NCBI RefSeq assembly: GCF_027497995.1 | Contig: NZ_JAODBT010000001.1 | Coordinates: 2,010,488-2,074,487, forward strand | DNA: 64,000 nt | Reading direction: 5' to 3' | Origin: Stenotrophomonas sp. Iso1 | GTDB taxonomy: Bacteria; Pseudomonadota; Gammaproteobacteria; Xanthomonadales; Xanthomonadaceae | Notes under the pieces: model-generated | Told to the model about the DNA's origin: nothing | The model's database searches: none | Seen by the model: only the letters and a program-made list of their open reading frames with translations | Made by a program: the position numbers and the translations under genes | Part shown: piece after piece, positions 44,124-53,428 of the stretch | Position numbering within the stretch: position 1 is the first letter of the stretch | Layout: every line of letters starts with the position of its first letter

Positions 44124-45472
44124 GAGGTCACCGCGACGAGTTCCATCTTTAGGTCAGTAATACCTGCGGGCACGTAGATCATCAGTGATTGCGATTTGAG
44201 CATGCGTTCATACAGTGCGCCGCGTGCGTCCAGCTCGAAATAATGGCTGCCTGGACGTACCGGAATGGCGGCAGGAACCTGCGCTGCGTGTGTCAGCTTC
44301 ACACCAGGCAATGCGGAGAGTACGCATTTCTCGACATCGTCTGGCGCTCCCACCTTGAAGCGCACCGGTACGCTCTGGATGAGTTCCTGCGCGGGGACTG
44401 CGGCCGACACCGAGAGATAGAAGGATGCATTGCCATCGATACGCTGTGAGTCCAGTCGACCCAGGTGGTGGGAAGGCTTCACTTCGCTCAGGGATATCTT
44501 GAAGTAGCGTGTGGAAATGACCGTGTCCAGCAGTGCGCGGACAATGTCAAACAGCTTTCGGAACGAGGCCTCGGGCTGATCGTGTTGATAGACAGGCAAG
44601 TCATTGAGTTGGTAGGCGTTGGAGAAGGTCAACAACGCGCCTGCCATGCGTAGCAGTTCCTGGTGCAGTCGCTCCGGATGCAGCTGCGGATGATGTAGCA
44701 GATGAGCGAGTGCACTGAACGATGTATTGATGGTGTGCAGCAGCCAAAACGATGCGATATCGCCTGAGCGAAACTCGATGATGTTCTGTGACGTCTGGCG
44801 ATGCAGGCCATAGAGCGCATCCACCTTGGCCTGCAGCGCATCCAGGATGGAGCGTAATTCGCGGTGCAGAAAAGGCGAGGCCTGCACTTGGGCGCATGGC
44901 GGTACGAATTCGTCATCCAGTTCGAATCCACCACTGGAGGTACGCCGTACTCGTGTGACGGGTACAGTGACATAGGCGTCCCTGGGCTGATCCTCTGTAA
45001 GCAGCTTCACTGCTTTGCCCAGATAGGCCAGCTCGGCTTCCGCAGCATCGGTGAACAAGTCGCCGGTGATCTGGTTTGCCTGTCGATAGCGGGTGAGATG
45101 GGATGTTTCGGCTTCGCCACAATTGTTGCCATCGTCCCGAAGCATTGGCAGTGCGAGGTAAACGACAGTGGACTGCACGCCCGCAGGCAATTCATGCAGC
45201 GAGACGGCATCGGGCAGAGCATCGTGTGTCGGGGCGTCGTAGCTTTCGCCGTCAGGGAAAACTGCAGAGATCTCAAGTGGGCGCAAAGCGCCACCAGCAA
45301 GTGCATGGGGGTCAAAACGTATGCGTCGAGCCCCCCACCCATAGGGATGCAATGTTTGGGAAAGATCCTGAAGCCGTGCCTCGTGATAGGCATCCTGACG
45401 CTGGAAATGTTGGGGGCGCAGAAATAGACCTTCGCCCCAAAGAACCTTCGACATCCTGCTTACGTAAGCCAC
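44120..45472 (-). CDS. tssK: TssK, baseplate adaptor
   Basis: 450 residues; ATG 45454 (MSKVLWGEGLFLRPQHFQRQ) matches the usual TssK start better than ATG 45472. The conserved N-terminus WGEGLFLRPQHFQRQDAYHE docks on the baseplate wedge, and the C-terminal domain (about 320-445) contacts TssL and TssM. The gene is separated from tssJ upstream by about 215 bases, which may hold its own promoter, and it overlaps tssL. It connects the TssEFG baseplate to the membrane complex. Confidence 0.97.
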   Translation of the reverse strand: MAYVSRMSKVLWGEGLFLRPQHFQRQDAYHEARLQDLSQTLHPYGWGARRIRFDPHALAGGALRPLEISAVFPDGESYDAPTHDALPDAVSLHELPAGVQSTVVYLALPMLRDDGNNCGEAETSHLTRYRQANQITGDLFTDAAEAELAYLGKAVKLLTEDQPRDAYVTVPVTRVRRTSSGGFELDDEFVPPCAQVQASPFLHRELRSILDALQAKVDALYGLHRQTSQNIIEFRSGDIASFWLLHTINTSFSALAHLLHHPQLHPERLHQELLRMAGALLTFSNAYQLNDLPVYQHDQPEASFRKLFDIVRALLDTVISTRYFKISLSEVKPSHHLGRLDSQRIDGNASFYLSVSAAVPAQELIQSVPVRFKVGAPDDVEKCVLSALPGVKLTHAAQVPAAIPVRPGSHYFELDARGALYERMLKSQSLMIYVPAGITDLKMELVAVTS

Positions 45473-45687
45473 ATTTCAATCCTTGGAAATTCCGTTGAGT
45501 CGACGCGCGGAAGCTGTCGAACGCTGTCTGCCAATCCTTGTGCTGCTCTACATGTCAGCGCGATTGTCTTTGTAACCGATACAGTTGGGCCACTATCGCA
45601 CGGCATGTTTGTGTTTTTGTTGCGTGCTTTATGAATTCGGCTCGCGAGTGAAATGGTGTACAGATTATCCGTGAGGTCTATCGCAAA

Positions 45688-46314
45688 TCAGCGTGATGAA
45701 ACGCAGCGTACTGACGCTAGGCTGTTGGGGTCCCCAGAGACACGCGTCAGCAATGCACTACTATCACTGGTAAGCGCGCATGCATGCACGCCGATGGTTA
45801 TGCCAGCCTGTTGAAGCTCTTTCGCGTTCGCATCGAAAGCTAAACGCCAGCGATTTTCTGCAGGTGCACGAAAGAGTGACACGATGCCCAATACAGAAGT
45901 GCCATCGCTGAGTTTTTCAGACAATTCTTGACGAACACCCGGTGTCAGAACAATTTCGTTGACCGACAATAGATCGGCTCCCAGTGCTGCTTGTTCGCCT
46001 GCCTGGTCCAGAAATGCATTGAAAGGGGCTTGTTCGAAACGCTGGGCACTGCGCAGGTGATAGACCTTTACGACGGCAGCCGTGGCGCGTTTGTCATTGG
46101 CTGAGTTGAGGTTGCTGCCTGCATACAGCCGTATGGGAACAACAGGCGGTGCAACGGTTTTTGCTTCCCTTAGGCCAACCGCCTGCAGTGTGCTGTCTAC
46201 CGCTTTACCAAGCTTGCTGCTGCTGGCACATCCTGCTGTGGTCAACAAAAGCATCATCGAAAATGCTGCAACGGGAACCGCATGCGAGAATCGGCTCATT
46301 GGCGTATTCATCAA
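45688..46314 (-). CDS. tssJ: TssJ outer-membrane lipoprotein
   Basis: 208 residues with a lipoprotein signal and lipobox LLLTTAGC (Cys29). The mature protein has the TssJ transthyretin-like fold: PIRLYAGSNLNSANDKRATA, VVKVYHLRSAQRFEQAPFNA and GIVSLFRAPAENRWRLAFDA. It forms the outer-membrane ring of the membrane complex and binds the TssM periplasmic domain. It is the first gene of the leftward half, divergent from the TPR lipoprotein gene across a 230-base region that should contain the promoters for both arms of the locus. Confidence 0.95.
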   Translation of the reverse strand: MMNTPMSRFSHAVPVAAFSMMLLLTTAGCASSSKLGKAVDSTLQAVGLREAKTVAPPVVPIRLYAGSNLNSANDKRATAAVVKVYHLRSAQRFEQAPFNAFLDQAGEQAALGADLLSVNEIVLTPGVRQELSEKLSDGTSVLGIVSLFRAPAENRWRLAFDANAKELQQAGITIGVHACALTSDSSALLTRVSGDPNSLASVRCVSSR

Positions 46315-46546
46315 TGTGATAGCGATGGAAATACTTGTTTACGTGATGTGAAACCGAATGCTTCAAATCAATGGCTCATCACATTTCGACGTAAAGGCGT
46401 ATGTGAATTCGTGAATTCTTGCCGGCAGAAAATCACTATACCGGCGGCGCTTGGCGAATGTACACTCCGGCGGCAGGGACTGGATTCCCGTGTGTTGTAT
46501 CGACGGTTGTCGAGTTCTCTTCAAGAACTTTCAACGAGGGGTCACG

Positions 46547-47188
46547 ATGGATGTGAAGGCAGTAGGAGCGGTCGCGTGTAGGCCGATGATGGTGCTGGTG
46601 TTGTTGTCGGGTTTGGTCGCATGTGCGTCTGCACCGAAGAAACCAGTCGTGGTGCCATTTGATACCACCATGTCCAATGCCGAGGCGCAGGTGGCGACGG
46701 TAACGCCTGATGCATCAATCAAGGCATTCGAGGATGCAGCAAAGTCTGACCCAACGCGCAAAGAGCCGTGGGTTCGCATTGCGCAGTTGCAGTTCGATCA
46801 GGGGAATTACGCTAGAGCGATCGTTGCGGCCGAAGAAGTGTTGCAACGTGATCCGGATGACCTGGTAGCAGATGGCGTAATCACCGTGGCCGGGTTCCGG
46901 GTTGCCAATCAATCGTTGCAGAGACTTCAGGGCCGCGGTGCACTGGCGTCGGAGACTGCTCGCAAAGAAGCCCAGACCTTGGCGGATACACTTCGCTCGA
47001 CGATGGGTGACGCTGTGCTCGCAGTGGAGAAGCCCAAGCCGCGCGCTCGTGCGGGGACACGCGCCGGCGCACGTCGGCAGGCAGCGTCGACAGCAGCGCC
47101 GTCGACTCCAGCTCCAACACCAGCACCAGCACCAGCACGGCAAACACGCGGCGATAACGCTGACCCGTTCCAGAATATCGGCAACTGA
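46547..47188 (+). CDS. TPR-containing lipoprotein at the head of the sheath operon
   Basis: 213 residues from ATG 46547, which opens a lipoprotein signal (MMVLVLLSGLVAC, Cys26); the frame is open to 46451 but that part is not signal-like. Residues about 60-125 contain one or two tetratricopeptide repeats (KSDPTRKEPWVRIAQLQFDQ; GNYARAIVAAEEVLQRDPDD). The C-terminus is a low-complexity Ala/Pro/Arg tail with repeated PAPAPA. It is 31 bases upstream of tssB and cotranscribed with it. TPR lipoproteins at this place occur in several T6SS loci; a role in assembly or stability of the apparatus is plausible but not shown. Confidence 0.85.
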   Translation: MDVKAVGAVACRPMMVLVLLSGLVACASAPKKPVVVPFDTTMSNAEAQVATVTPDASIKAFEDAAKSDPTRKEPWVRIAQLQFDQGNYARAIVAAEEVLQRDPDDLVADGVITVAGFRVANQSLQRLQGRGALASETARKEAQTLADTLRSTMGDAVLAVEKPKPRARAGTRAGARRQAASTAAPSTPAPTPAPAPARQTRGDNADPFQNIGN

Positions 47189-47219
47189 GTCAGCGCCAGC
47201 ACACAGTCAGGAGACATAG

Positions 47220-47720
47220 ATGGCCAAGAAGGATAGTGTTCAAAAGCGACTGCAGAAGATCCGCCCGCCACGCGTGCAGCTTACCTACGACGTGGAAAAG
47301 GGCGATGCGATCGAGCAGAAGGAGTTGCCTTTCGTGGTGGGTGTAATGGGGGATTTCAGTGGTACCCCGGAGCAGCCATTGGCAAAGGTCAAAGATCGCA
47401 AGTTCGTCAGCGTTGACCTGGATAACTTCGATGAAGTGATGGAAGGCGCCACACCGCGTGCGGTGTATCGCGTCCCGAACAAGATCAGTGATGAGGGCGG
47501 CGAGTTCGGCGTAGAGCTCACGTTCAAGTCGATAGACGACTTCCGTCCGGAAGCGGTGGTTGAGCAGATTGAGCCGCTGCGACGGCTGCTTGAGTCGCGC
47601 ACCAAACTGGCAGATCTACGCAACAAGCTCGCTGGCAATGAGAAGCTGGAAGACCTGTTGACCGACGTTCTCAACAATACCGAGCAGCTCAAGAAGCTCG
47701 GCGTGGCGAAGGGAGAATGA
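47220..47720 (+). CDS. tssB: TssB sheath small subunit
   Basis: 166 residues, normal length. It carries the family start KDSVQKRLQKIRPPRVQLTY, then ELPFVVGVMGDFSG and KVKDRKFVSVDLDNFDEVME. A C-terminal helical segment (about 120-160: IEPLRRLLESRTKLADLRNK) intertwines with TssC. With TssC it forms the contractile sheath. The gene is 3 bases upstream of tssC, so the subunits are made in balance. Confidence 0.97.
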   Translation: MAKKDSVQKRLQKIRPPRVQLTYDVEKGDAIEQKELPFVVGVMGDFSGTPEQPLAKVKDRKFVSVDLDNFDEVMEGATPRAVYRVPNKISDEGGEFGVELTFKSIDDFRPEAVVEQIEPLRRLLESRTKLADLRNKLAGNEKLEDLLTDVLNNTEQLKKLGVAKGE

Positions 47721-47723
47721 TTT

Positions 47724-49214
47724 ATGTCTGTTGAAGCCAGCCAGCTGGGCGCGACGACCGTGGCAACGGAAGAGGTTGGCTTACTCGATCAGATTGTCGA
47801 GAAGAGCAAGGTTGCCAGGTCGCAGACGGAACATGAGCGAGCCAAGGACATTATTTCTGCGTTGGCGCAGGAGGTGTTGGATGGCACGGTGGTTGTATCT
47901 GAGAACCTCAACCTGACCCTGGATGCCCGTATCGCTGAGATTGATCGGATCATTTCGGATCAGCTCAGTGCGGTGATGCACGCCAAGGAGTTCCAGCAGT
48001 TGGAGAGTAGCTGGCGTGGCTTGCACTATCTGTGCTCGCAGACCTCAACCGGGCCGAACATGAAGATCAAGGTCTTCAACGCGCCGAAGAAGGATCTGGT
48101 CAAAGATTTCAAATCCGCGATCGACTTCGATCAGAGCGCGCTGTTCAAGAAGGTTTACGAAGAGGAGTTCGGTACGTTCGGTGGAGCTCCTTTCGGCGCC
48201 TTGATCGGCGACTATTTTCTGGGGCGTCAACCCGAGGACATGTACTTTGTCGAACAGATGTCGCATGTCGCTGCCGCCGCGCACGCTCCATTCATTTCGG
48301 CTGCGGGCGAGGGCATGTTTGGTCTGGAGACGTTCACCGATCTAGGTAAACCCCGTGATCTGGCCAAGGTGTTCGACACAGTCGAATACGCGAAATGGAA
48401 GTCTTTCCGCGAAAGTGAGGACAGCCGTTACGTCGGATTGACGCTGCCACGTTTCCTCGGTCGTCTGCCGTATAACCCGAAAGATGGCACCACGGTCGAA
48501 GGCTTCAATTTCATCGAGGAGGTCGAGGCGGCAGACCATAGCAAGTTCCTGTGGTGCAACTCAGCGTATGCAATGGGTGCACGTCTGACCCAAGCATTTG
48601 AGAACTATGGCTGGTGTGCGGCCATCCGTGGCGTAGAGGGTGGCGGCCTGGTTGAAGATCTGCCGACGCATACGTTCCGCACGGATGATGGCGAAGTCGC
48701 TTTGAAGTGTCCCACCGAAGTGGCCATTACCGACCGCCGCGAGAAGGAGCTCAGCGACCTAGGCTTCATGCCGCTGGTGCACTGCAAGAACACAGACTAT
48801 GCCGCGTTCTTTGGTGCGCAGTCTGCGCAGAAGGCAAAGAAGTACAACACCGACTCGGCCAACGCCAACGCGATTTTGTCTTCGCAGCTGCAGTACATTT
48901 TTGCGGTGTCGCGGATTGCGCATTACCTCAAGGCAATGATGCGCGAGAAGATCGGAAGCTTCGCCTCGGCCGGCAACGTAGAGGAATTCCTCAATCGCTG
49001 GATTGCCCAGTACGTGTTGCTGGACGACAACGCCAATCAGGAGGCCAAGGCGCAGTTCCCATTGCGCGAAGCCTCCATACAAGTTTCGGAAGTGCCGGGC
49101 AAGCCTGGTGTCTACCGAGCGGTGGCCTTTATCAGGCCACATTTCCAGCTCGATGAGCTGTCTGTTTCGTTGCGTCTGGTGGCCGAACTTCCGGCTTCCA
49201 CGAAGAAGGCGTAA
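47724..49214 (+). CDS. tssC: TssC sheath large subunit
   Basis: 496 residues, normal length. Typical stretches include LESSWRGLHYLCSQTSTGPN, PFGALIGDYFLGRQPEDMYF, FLGRLPYNPKDGTTVEGFNF and, near the end, FPLREASIQVSEVPGKPGVY. It is the main structural protein of the sheath and carries the region recognised by ClpV after contraction. After its stop the operon has a 142-base gap with a GC-rich hairpin before hcp. Confidence 0.98.
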   Translation: MSVEASQLGATTVATEEVGLLDQIVEKSKVARSQTEHERAKDIISALAQEVLDGTVVVSENLNLTLDARIAEIDRIISDQLSAVMHAKEFQQLESSWRGLHYLCSQTSTGPNMKIKVFNAPKKDLVKDFKSAIDFDQSALFKKVYEEEFGTFGGAPFGALIGDYFLGRQPEDMYFVEQMSHVAAAAHAPFISAAGEGMFGLETFTDLGKPRDLAKVFDTVEYAKWKSFRESEDSRYVGLTLPRFLGRLPYNPKDGTTVEGFNFIEEVEAADHSKFLWCNSAYAMGARLTQAFENYGWCAAIRGVEGGGLVEDLPTHTFRTDDGEVALKCPTEVAITDRREKELSDLGFMPLVHCKNTDYAAFFGAQSAQKAKKYNTDSANANAILSSQLQYIFAVSRIAHYLKAMMREKIGSFASAGNVEEFLNRWIAQYVLLDDNANQEAKAQFPLREASIQVSEVPGKPGVYRAVAFIRPHFQLDELSVSLRLVAELPASTKKA

Positions 49215-49298
49215 CGATTTGCTGTTGTTGTAGCGTCAAGGGGACGTTTGTCCCAGCTATTGCAGTGACGCGCATTAGAGGGCGTAGCCCCTTGAATC

Positions 49299-49316
49299 GC
49301 CGGGCCCCCGCCCGGC
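49299..49316 (+). other. GC-rich hairpin between tssC and hcp
   Basis: Arms GCCGGG (49299-49304) and CCCGGC (49311-49316) enclose a 6-base loop. It lies 41 bases before the hcp ATG, and no T-run follows. Together with the good hcp ribosome binding site (AGGAGA at 49345-49350) and a second hairpin after hcp, it suggests that hcp mRNA is separately processed or protected, as expected for the most abundant T6SS protein. Confidence 0.45.
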
Positions 49317-49356
49317 AACCAAATCTCACGGAAGAACGGAATTTAGGAGACCAGAT

Positions 49357-49854
49357 ATGCAGCACGCTTTTCTCTCGATTGACACCATCAAGGGCGAGTC
49401 GCACGACGACAAGCACAAGGACTGGATCGAGATCCAGTCATTCTCGCAGGACCTGCTTCAGCCGCGTTCGGCCACCGCGTCGACCTCCGGCGGTAGCACT
49501 GCTGCCCGTGTGAACTTGTCACCGATCGAAATCATCAAATCGATCGACCTCGCCTCCACGGCCCTTAATCAGGCCGCCGCCAACGGCACCACCTTCCCGA
49601 AGGCTCGCGTGGAGTTCATGCGCGCTGACAAGGACGGCAACGCGATCAATTACTACCTGGTCGAGTTGATGAATGTGCTCGTCCACCGGGTCACTACGAC
49701 CGTGGACAAGGAAGGCATGCCCCAGGAAGTTGTTCAGTTGAGCTTCGGCGCAATCAAGTGGACTTACCAGCAGCAGAAGCCGGAAGGCGGAGTGGGTGGC
49801 AAGACCGTGGCACAGTGGAGTGCGACCAAGAACATCCCCAACTACACCGTTTGA
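49357..49854 (+). CDS. hcp: Hcp (TssD) inner-tube protein
   Basis: 165 residues. The Hcp1 family pattern is present: AFLSIDTIKGESHDDKHKDW, IEIQSFSQDLLQPRS, VNLSPIEIIKSIDLASTALN, VEFMRADKDGNAINYYLVEL and the ending VQLSFGAIKWTYQQQKPEGG. It forms hexameric rings of the tube and is secreted. It has no C-terminal extension, so it is a structural Hcp. The ATG is preceded by AGGAGA at 6-bp spacing. It is flanked by hairpins on both sides. Confidence 0.98.
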   Translation: MQHAFLSIDTIKGESHDDKHKDWIEIQSFSQDLLQPRSATASTSGGSTAARVNLSPIEIIKSIDLASTALNQAAANGTTFPKARVEFMRADKDGNAINYYLVELMNVLVHRVTTTVDKEGMPQEVVQLSFGAIKWTYQQQKPEGGVGGKTVAQWSATKNIPNYTV

Positions 49855-49863
49855 TGTCGTGTC

Positions 49864-49894
49864 ACTGCGATGGCGCTTCTTGCGCCATCGCAGT
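49864..49894 (+). other. Perfect hairpin directly after hcp
   Basis: A 13-bp perfect stem (49864-49876 with 49882-49894, loop TTCTT) begins 10 bases after the hcp stop. There is no T-run, so it is unlikely to be a full terminator. It probably acts as a 3' stabiliser of hcp mRNA or a partial terminator, which would give much more Hcp than TssE, TssF and TssG. Confidence 0.7.
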
Positions 49895-49983
49895 CTGACA
49901 TGCGTTTGGCAGGGCCAGGAGCGGCCATGTCATGGATGTATCGCCGCTACACACATGGATGCCAAACCTGAGTGGATCGATCA

Positions 49984-50472
49984 ATGAAGGGACTCGAACC
50001 CAGTCTGTTGGAGAAGCTGTTCGATGACACCCCAAAGCAGTTGGGTGCTGGGGCGGCGTTCAAATCCGTCTCACTCGATCAGTACAAGGAATCGATCGCA
50101 CGTGATCTGGAAGGGCTGTTGAACTCGCGTGCTGCGTTTCAGGAAAGTGACATGGAAGAGTTTCCGAACTGCCGGCAGTCTCTGTTGACGTATGGTCTTG
50201 CGGATTTTTCTGCCATGAGCCTGGCCAATGCCTACGACCGTTCGCAGATATGCCGTTCGCTTGAACAGGCCGTAGGGCGCCACGAGCGCCGGCTCAAGAA
50301 CATCAATGTGTGTCTGGATGCGAGCAATCAGTTCGCTGGTGGGCTGCACTTCACCATTCATGCGCTGCTTGATCTGGAGCCCGCACGGGAACCGGTCAGC
50401 TTTGATGCCATGCTGCAGCCATCGACGCTGCAGTATCAGGTTTCCCGCGCACGTCGCGCGCAGGTTTCCTGA
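49984..50472 (+). CDS. tssE: TssE, gp25-like baseplate protein
   Basis: 162 residues from ATG 49984; GTG 49972 is also open, but ATG 49984 has a GAGTGGA motif in range. Family features are SLDQYKESIARDLEGLLNSR, the gp25 motif FPNCRQSLLTYGLADFSAMS (xxCxxSxxxYGLPD type) and RLKNINVCLDASNQFAGGLH. It belongs to the baseplate wedge and starts sheath polymerisation. Its TGA shares one base with the ATG of tssF (TGATG). Confidence 0.95.
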   Translation: MKGLEPSLLEKLFDDTPKQLGAGAAFKSVSLDQYKESIARDLEGLLNSRAAFQESDMEEFPNCRQSLLTYGLADFSAMSLANAYDRSQICRSLEQAVGRHERRLKNINVCLDASNQFAGGLHFTIHALLDLEPAREPVSFDAMLQPSTLQYQVSRARRAQVS

Positions 50473-52307
50473 TGCAGGATCTGCTGCCGTACTACGAGCG
50501 TGAACTGGCTTACCTGCGCCGCTATGGTCGCGAGTTCGCTGAGCGTTACCCGAAGATTGCCGGGCGTCTGCAATTGTCGCCGGAGGGTAGCCAGGATCCG
50601 CATGTAGAGCGGCTGATTGAAGCGTTCGCATTACTGAGTGCGCGCGTTTCCAAGCGTATCGAGGATGACTATCCGGAGTTCACCGACGCGCTCCTGGATG
50701 TCCTGTATCCGCACTATCTTCGGCCGTTCCCCTCATGTTCGATTGCCTACTTCGACATGGACGAAGTGGCCTCGAAATTGAGTTCGCCGGTACGCATTCC
50801 ACGCGGTACGGGATTACAGAGCCGGCCGGTTCGTGGCGTTCCCTGTGATTTCCGCACCGCCTATGACGTGGTGCTCGCGCCTATCGGCATACAGCGGGTG
50901 ACATATCGCGCTGTCGCCGAAGCGCCGATGGCGACCACGTTGCCTGGCGGTGTTGGTGGGCAGATATCGCTGGGCTTTCAGTTGCTGTCAGACCAATTGG
51001 GTTTCAGCCAGCTGACAACCGATAACCTTCGCTTGTTTCTTGATGGGGAGCCGTCGGTGCGTGCGGCGCTGCGTGATGCCTTGATGCATGGTGTCAAGGC
51101 CGCTTATGTCGAAGCCGATGGTGATGGCCGATGGCGCCGCCTCGACAAGGTGCCATTGAGCCCGGTAGGTTTCAGCGATAACGAGGCATTGATTGATTTT
51201 CCCGCGCGCTCGCATCCGGCTTATCGGCTTTTGACTGAGCTGTTTGCATACCCAGAGAAATTCGGCTTTGTCGATTTGCACCTGCCGTCAGTTACCGCCG
51301 GCGCGAGTCGGCGCTTCACCTTGCATCTGGTTCTGCAGAGCGCGGGCCATGATCGGGGCAATGCCATGGTGCTGGAAGAATTGGGGAGCCATAACGTACG
51401 CCTTGGTTGCACGCCCGTTGTGAACCTATTTCAGACCAACGGTGAGCCCATCCGAGTAACGCATCGCACTGTGAACTATCCGGTTTTGGCGGATGCACGC
51501 CGTGCTTTCGCCTATGAGGTGTACTCGATTGATTCGGTGCACCGGATACGGCAGACGCCACAAGGCGAGGTCATCCATGCCTTCAGGCCGTTTTATTCGC
51601 TTCACCATGGGGAAGACCCGGAACGGACAGGGCAGTACTGGGTAGCCCGTCATGACGAAGACATGGCACGGCAGAGCCCGGGGTTTGAAACCGAGATCAG
51701 TTTCGTCGACCTGGCCTTCAACCCGGTGCTGCCACAGACTGATACGGTCAGCCTGGAGTTGACCTGCAGCAATCGTGATCTTCCCAATCAGCTGCCATAC
51801 GGAGCGGCAGGCGGAGATCTGAGCATCGAAGGTGGTTGCCCAGCGCGGGCGATCAGCCTGTTGCGAAAACCCACCAAGCCCTTGCGCTTCCGCCACGGAC
51901 GTAACGCGCAATGGCGGCTGATCTCGCATCTGTCACTGAATCAGCTCTCGCTGACTGCAAGTGGCTTGCCGGCATTGAAGGAAATGCTACGGCTCTACGA
52001 CCTTTCCGGTTCCAATGTCTCGGCGCGGCAGATCGACGGCATCCTGGGGCTTGAGCAAAGCCCGGCGACCACTTGGATGTCCGGACGTCAGTTTGCCTCG
52101 GTTGTGCGTGGCTTGGAGATTCGACTGATTATCAATGAAGCCCACTTTGTGGGTACGGGAGTGGCCGTCTTCGCTCAGGTGATGGACCACTTTTTCGCAC
52201 TTTATGTGCATGCCAACAGTTTCACCCGATTGGTGCTGGTCTCCAGCGACAGCGGGGAGGAGATCGTCCGATGCCCAGCGCGCAGCGGCGAATCGATACT
52301 GGCGTAG
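50472..52307 (+). CDS. tssF: TssF baseplate wedge protein
   Basis: 611 residues, normal length. It opens with the classic YYERELAYLRRYGREFAERY and PKIAGRLQLSPEGSQDPHVE, then LIEAFALLSARVSKRIEDDY and LDVLYPHYLRPFPSCSIAYF. The C-terminal region contains FVGTGVAVFAQVMDHFFALY and NSFTRLVLVSSDSGEE. Two TssF and one TssG form the wedge together with TssE. The end overlaps the tssG start by 37 bases. Confidence 0.97.
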   Translation: MQDLLPYYERELAYLRRYGREFAERYPKIAGRLQLSPEGSQDPHVERLIEAFALLSARVSKRIEDDYPEFTDALLDVLYPHYLRPFPSCSIAYFDMDEVASKLSSPVRIPRGTGLQSRPVRGVPCDFRTAYDVVLAPIGIQRVTYRAVAEAPMATTLPGGVGGQISLGFQLLSDQLGFSQLTTDNLRLFLDGEPSVRAALRDALMHGVKAAYVEADGDGRWRRLDKVPLSPVGFSDNEALIDFPARSHPAYRLLTELFAYPEKFGFVDLHLPSVTAGASRRFTLHLVLQSAGHDRGNAMVLEELGSHNVRLGCTPVVNLFQTNGEPIRVTHRTVNYPVLADARRAFAYEVYSIDSVHRIRQTPQGEVIHAFRPFYSLHHGEDPERTGQYWVARHDEDMARQSPGFETEISFVDLAFNPVLPQTDTVSLELTCSNRDLPNQLPYGAAGGDLSIEGGCPARAISLLRKPTKPLRFRHGRNAQWRLISHLSLNQLSLTASGLPALKEMLRLYDLSGSNVSARQIDGILGLEQSPATTWMSGRQFASVVRGLEIRLIINEAHFVGTGVAVFAQVMDHFFALYVHANSFTRLVLVSSDSGEEIVRCPARSGESILA

Positions 52308-53362
52308 CGCAACAACTGCTCGCCGAACCGCACCGCTTTGAGTTCTTCCAGGCGGTACGTTTGCTTGAGCAGATGTTCCAGCGGCAGGGGGTGGCGCCCG
52401 GTCAGGTGGTGCCCATGCGTGTGCGTTTCCGCAACACGTTATCACTTGGTTTTCCGGCCACCGAGTTGGCATCGGAATGCGGTGCTTATTCACTTAAGGG
52501 TGAGCGCCTACAGGACAGCGAAAGTATCGAGCAGGCATTGCTCAATGAAGAGTTGGCAGAAGTTCATCTGACGCCACAGTTCATGGGCCTGCTGGGGACG
52601 ACGGGAGCGCTGCCGCTCCACTACACCGAAGCTTTGCAGCTGCGTGAGCTTTACCAGCGCGACCGCACGGCGCGCGCGTTTCTGGATATCTTTTCGACCC
52701 GCGCAGTATCCCTGCATTACGCAGCGTGGAAAAAGCATCGGCTTGCGTTGCAGTACGAGCTGGATCGTCGTGAGCGGTTCCTGCCGCTGGTGTTGTCGTT
52801 GCTCGGCATGGGCATGGGCGAACTTCGTGACCGTCTGCATGATGGGCAGGGCGAGATCTTCGACGAGGCGATTGCTTACTATGCCGGCGCGGTGCGTCAA
52901 CGGCCGGTGTCGGCGGTGGTGATGCAGCGCATTCTGTCCGATTACTTTCAGGTTCCACTTGCACTGGAGCAGTTCGTTGGCGCTTGGTATCGGGTCCCCG
53001 TAGGTCAGGCGACACGTTTGGGCCAAGCCAATGCATTACTCGGCGCCAGTGCATTGGCGGGGGGCCGTGTATGGCAGCGCGATCTTCGCTTACGGCTACG
53101 CGTTGGGCCCTTGCGTCGTGATCAATTCGACGCGTTCCTGCCGGGTGGGGAGGCCGCGGAGGCTTTGGCTAAATGGTTGACGCTACTGACCGGGGGCATC
53201 CTGGAGTACGAAGTGCGTCTGGTTCTTTGCGCCGAAGACATGCAGGGCAGTGGGCTCGGCAGCGATAGAGGCGTCCGCCTGGGCTGGGACAGCTACATGT
53301 GTACGCGCCCACAAACAACTTCGCGCGAGGACACCACGTATGGAATCCACACATTGCAATGA
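52271..53362 (+). CDS. tssG: TssG baseplate wedge protein
   Basis: 363 residues; the ATG lies inside the tssF end and has a GAGGAG ribosome binding site just before it. Family features are LLAEPHRFEFFQAVRLLEQM, FMGLLGTTGALPLHYTEALQ, RDRTARAFLDIFSTRAVSLH and, in the middle, QRPVSAVVMQRILSDYFQVP. The last 30 residues, after DMQGSGLGSDRGVRLGWDSY, run on without strong conservation. It completes the TssE-F-G wedge. Confidence 0.96.
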   Translation: MPSAQRRIDTGVAQQLLAEPHRFEFFQAVRLLEQMFQRQGVAPGQVVPMRVRFRNTLSLGFPATELASECGAYSLKGERLQDSESIEQALLNEELAEVHLTPQFMGLLGTTGALPLHYTEALQLRELYQRDRTARAFLDIFSTRAVSLHYAAWKKHRLALQYELDRRERFLPLVLSLLGMGMGELRDRLHDGQGEIFDEAIAYYAGAVRQRPVSAVVMQRILSDYFQVPLALEQFVGAWYRVPVGQATRLGQANALLGASALAGGRVWQRDLRLRLRVGPLRRDQFDAFLPGGEAAEALAKWLTLLTGGILEYEVRLVLCAEDMQGSGLGSDRGVRLGWDSYMCTRPQTTSREDTTYGIHTLQ

Positions 53363-53428
53363 CATTTTTCCGGTGGCGTTCGCGCCGTCGGCATTGGGAC
53401 CGTTACAGCAGGGAGCGTGTATTTCGGC

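Noticed and set aside
45473-45687. Possible small gene or promoter between tssJ and tssK
   Set aside because: No frame with plausible start and composition is seen, and no -35/-10 pair with acceptable spacing could be fixed with confidence.
47080-47150. Short tandem repeat CCAGCACCAG as possible CRISPR or regulatory repeat
   Set aside because: It encodes the Pro/Ala tail of the TPR lipoprotein in frame, and there is no spacer structure.
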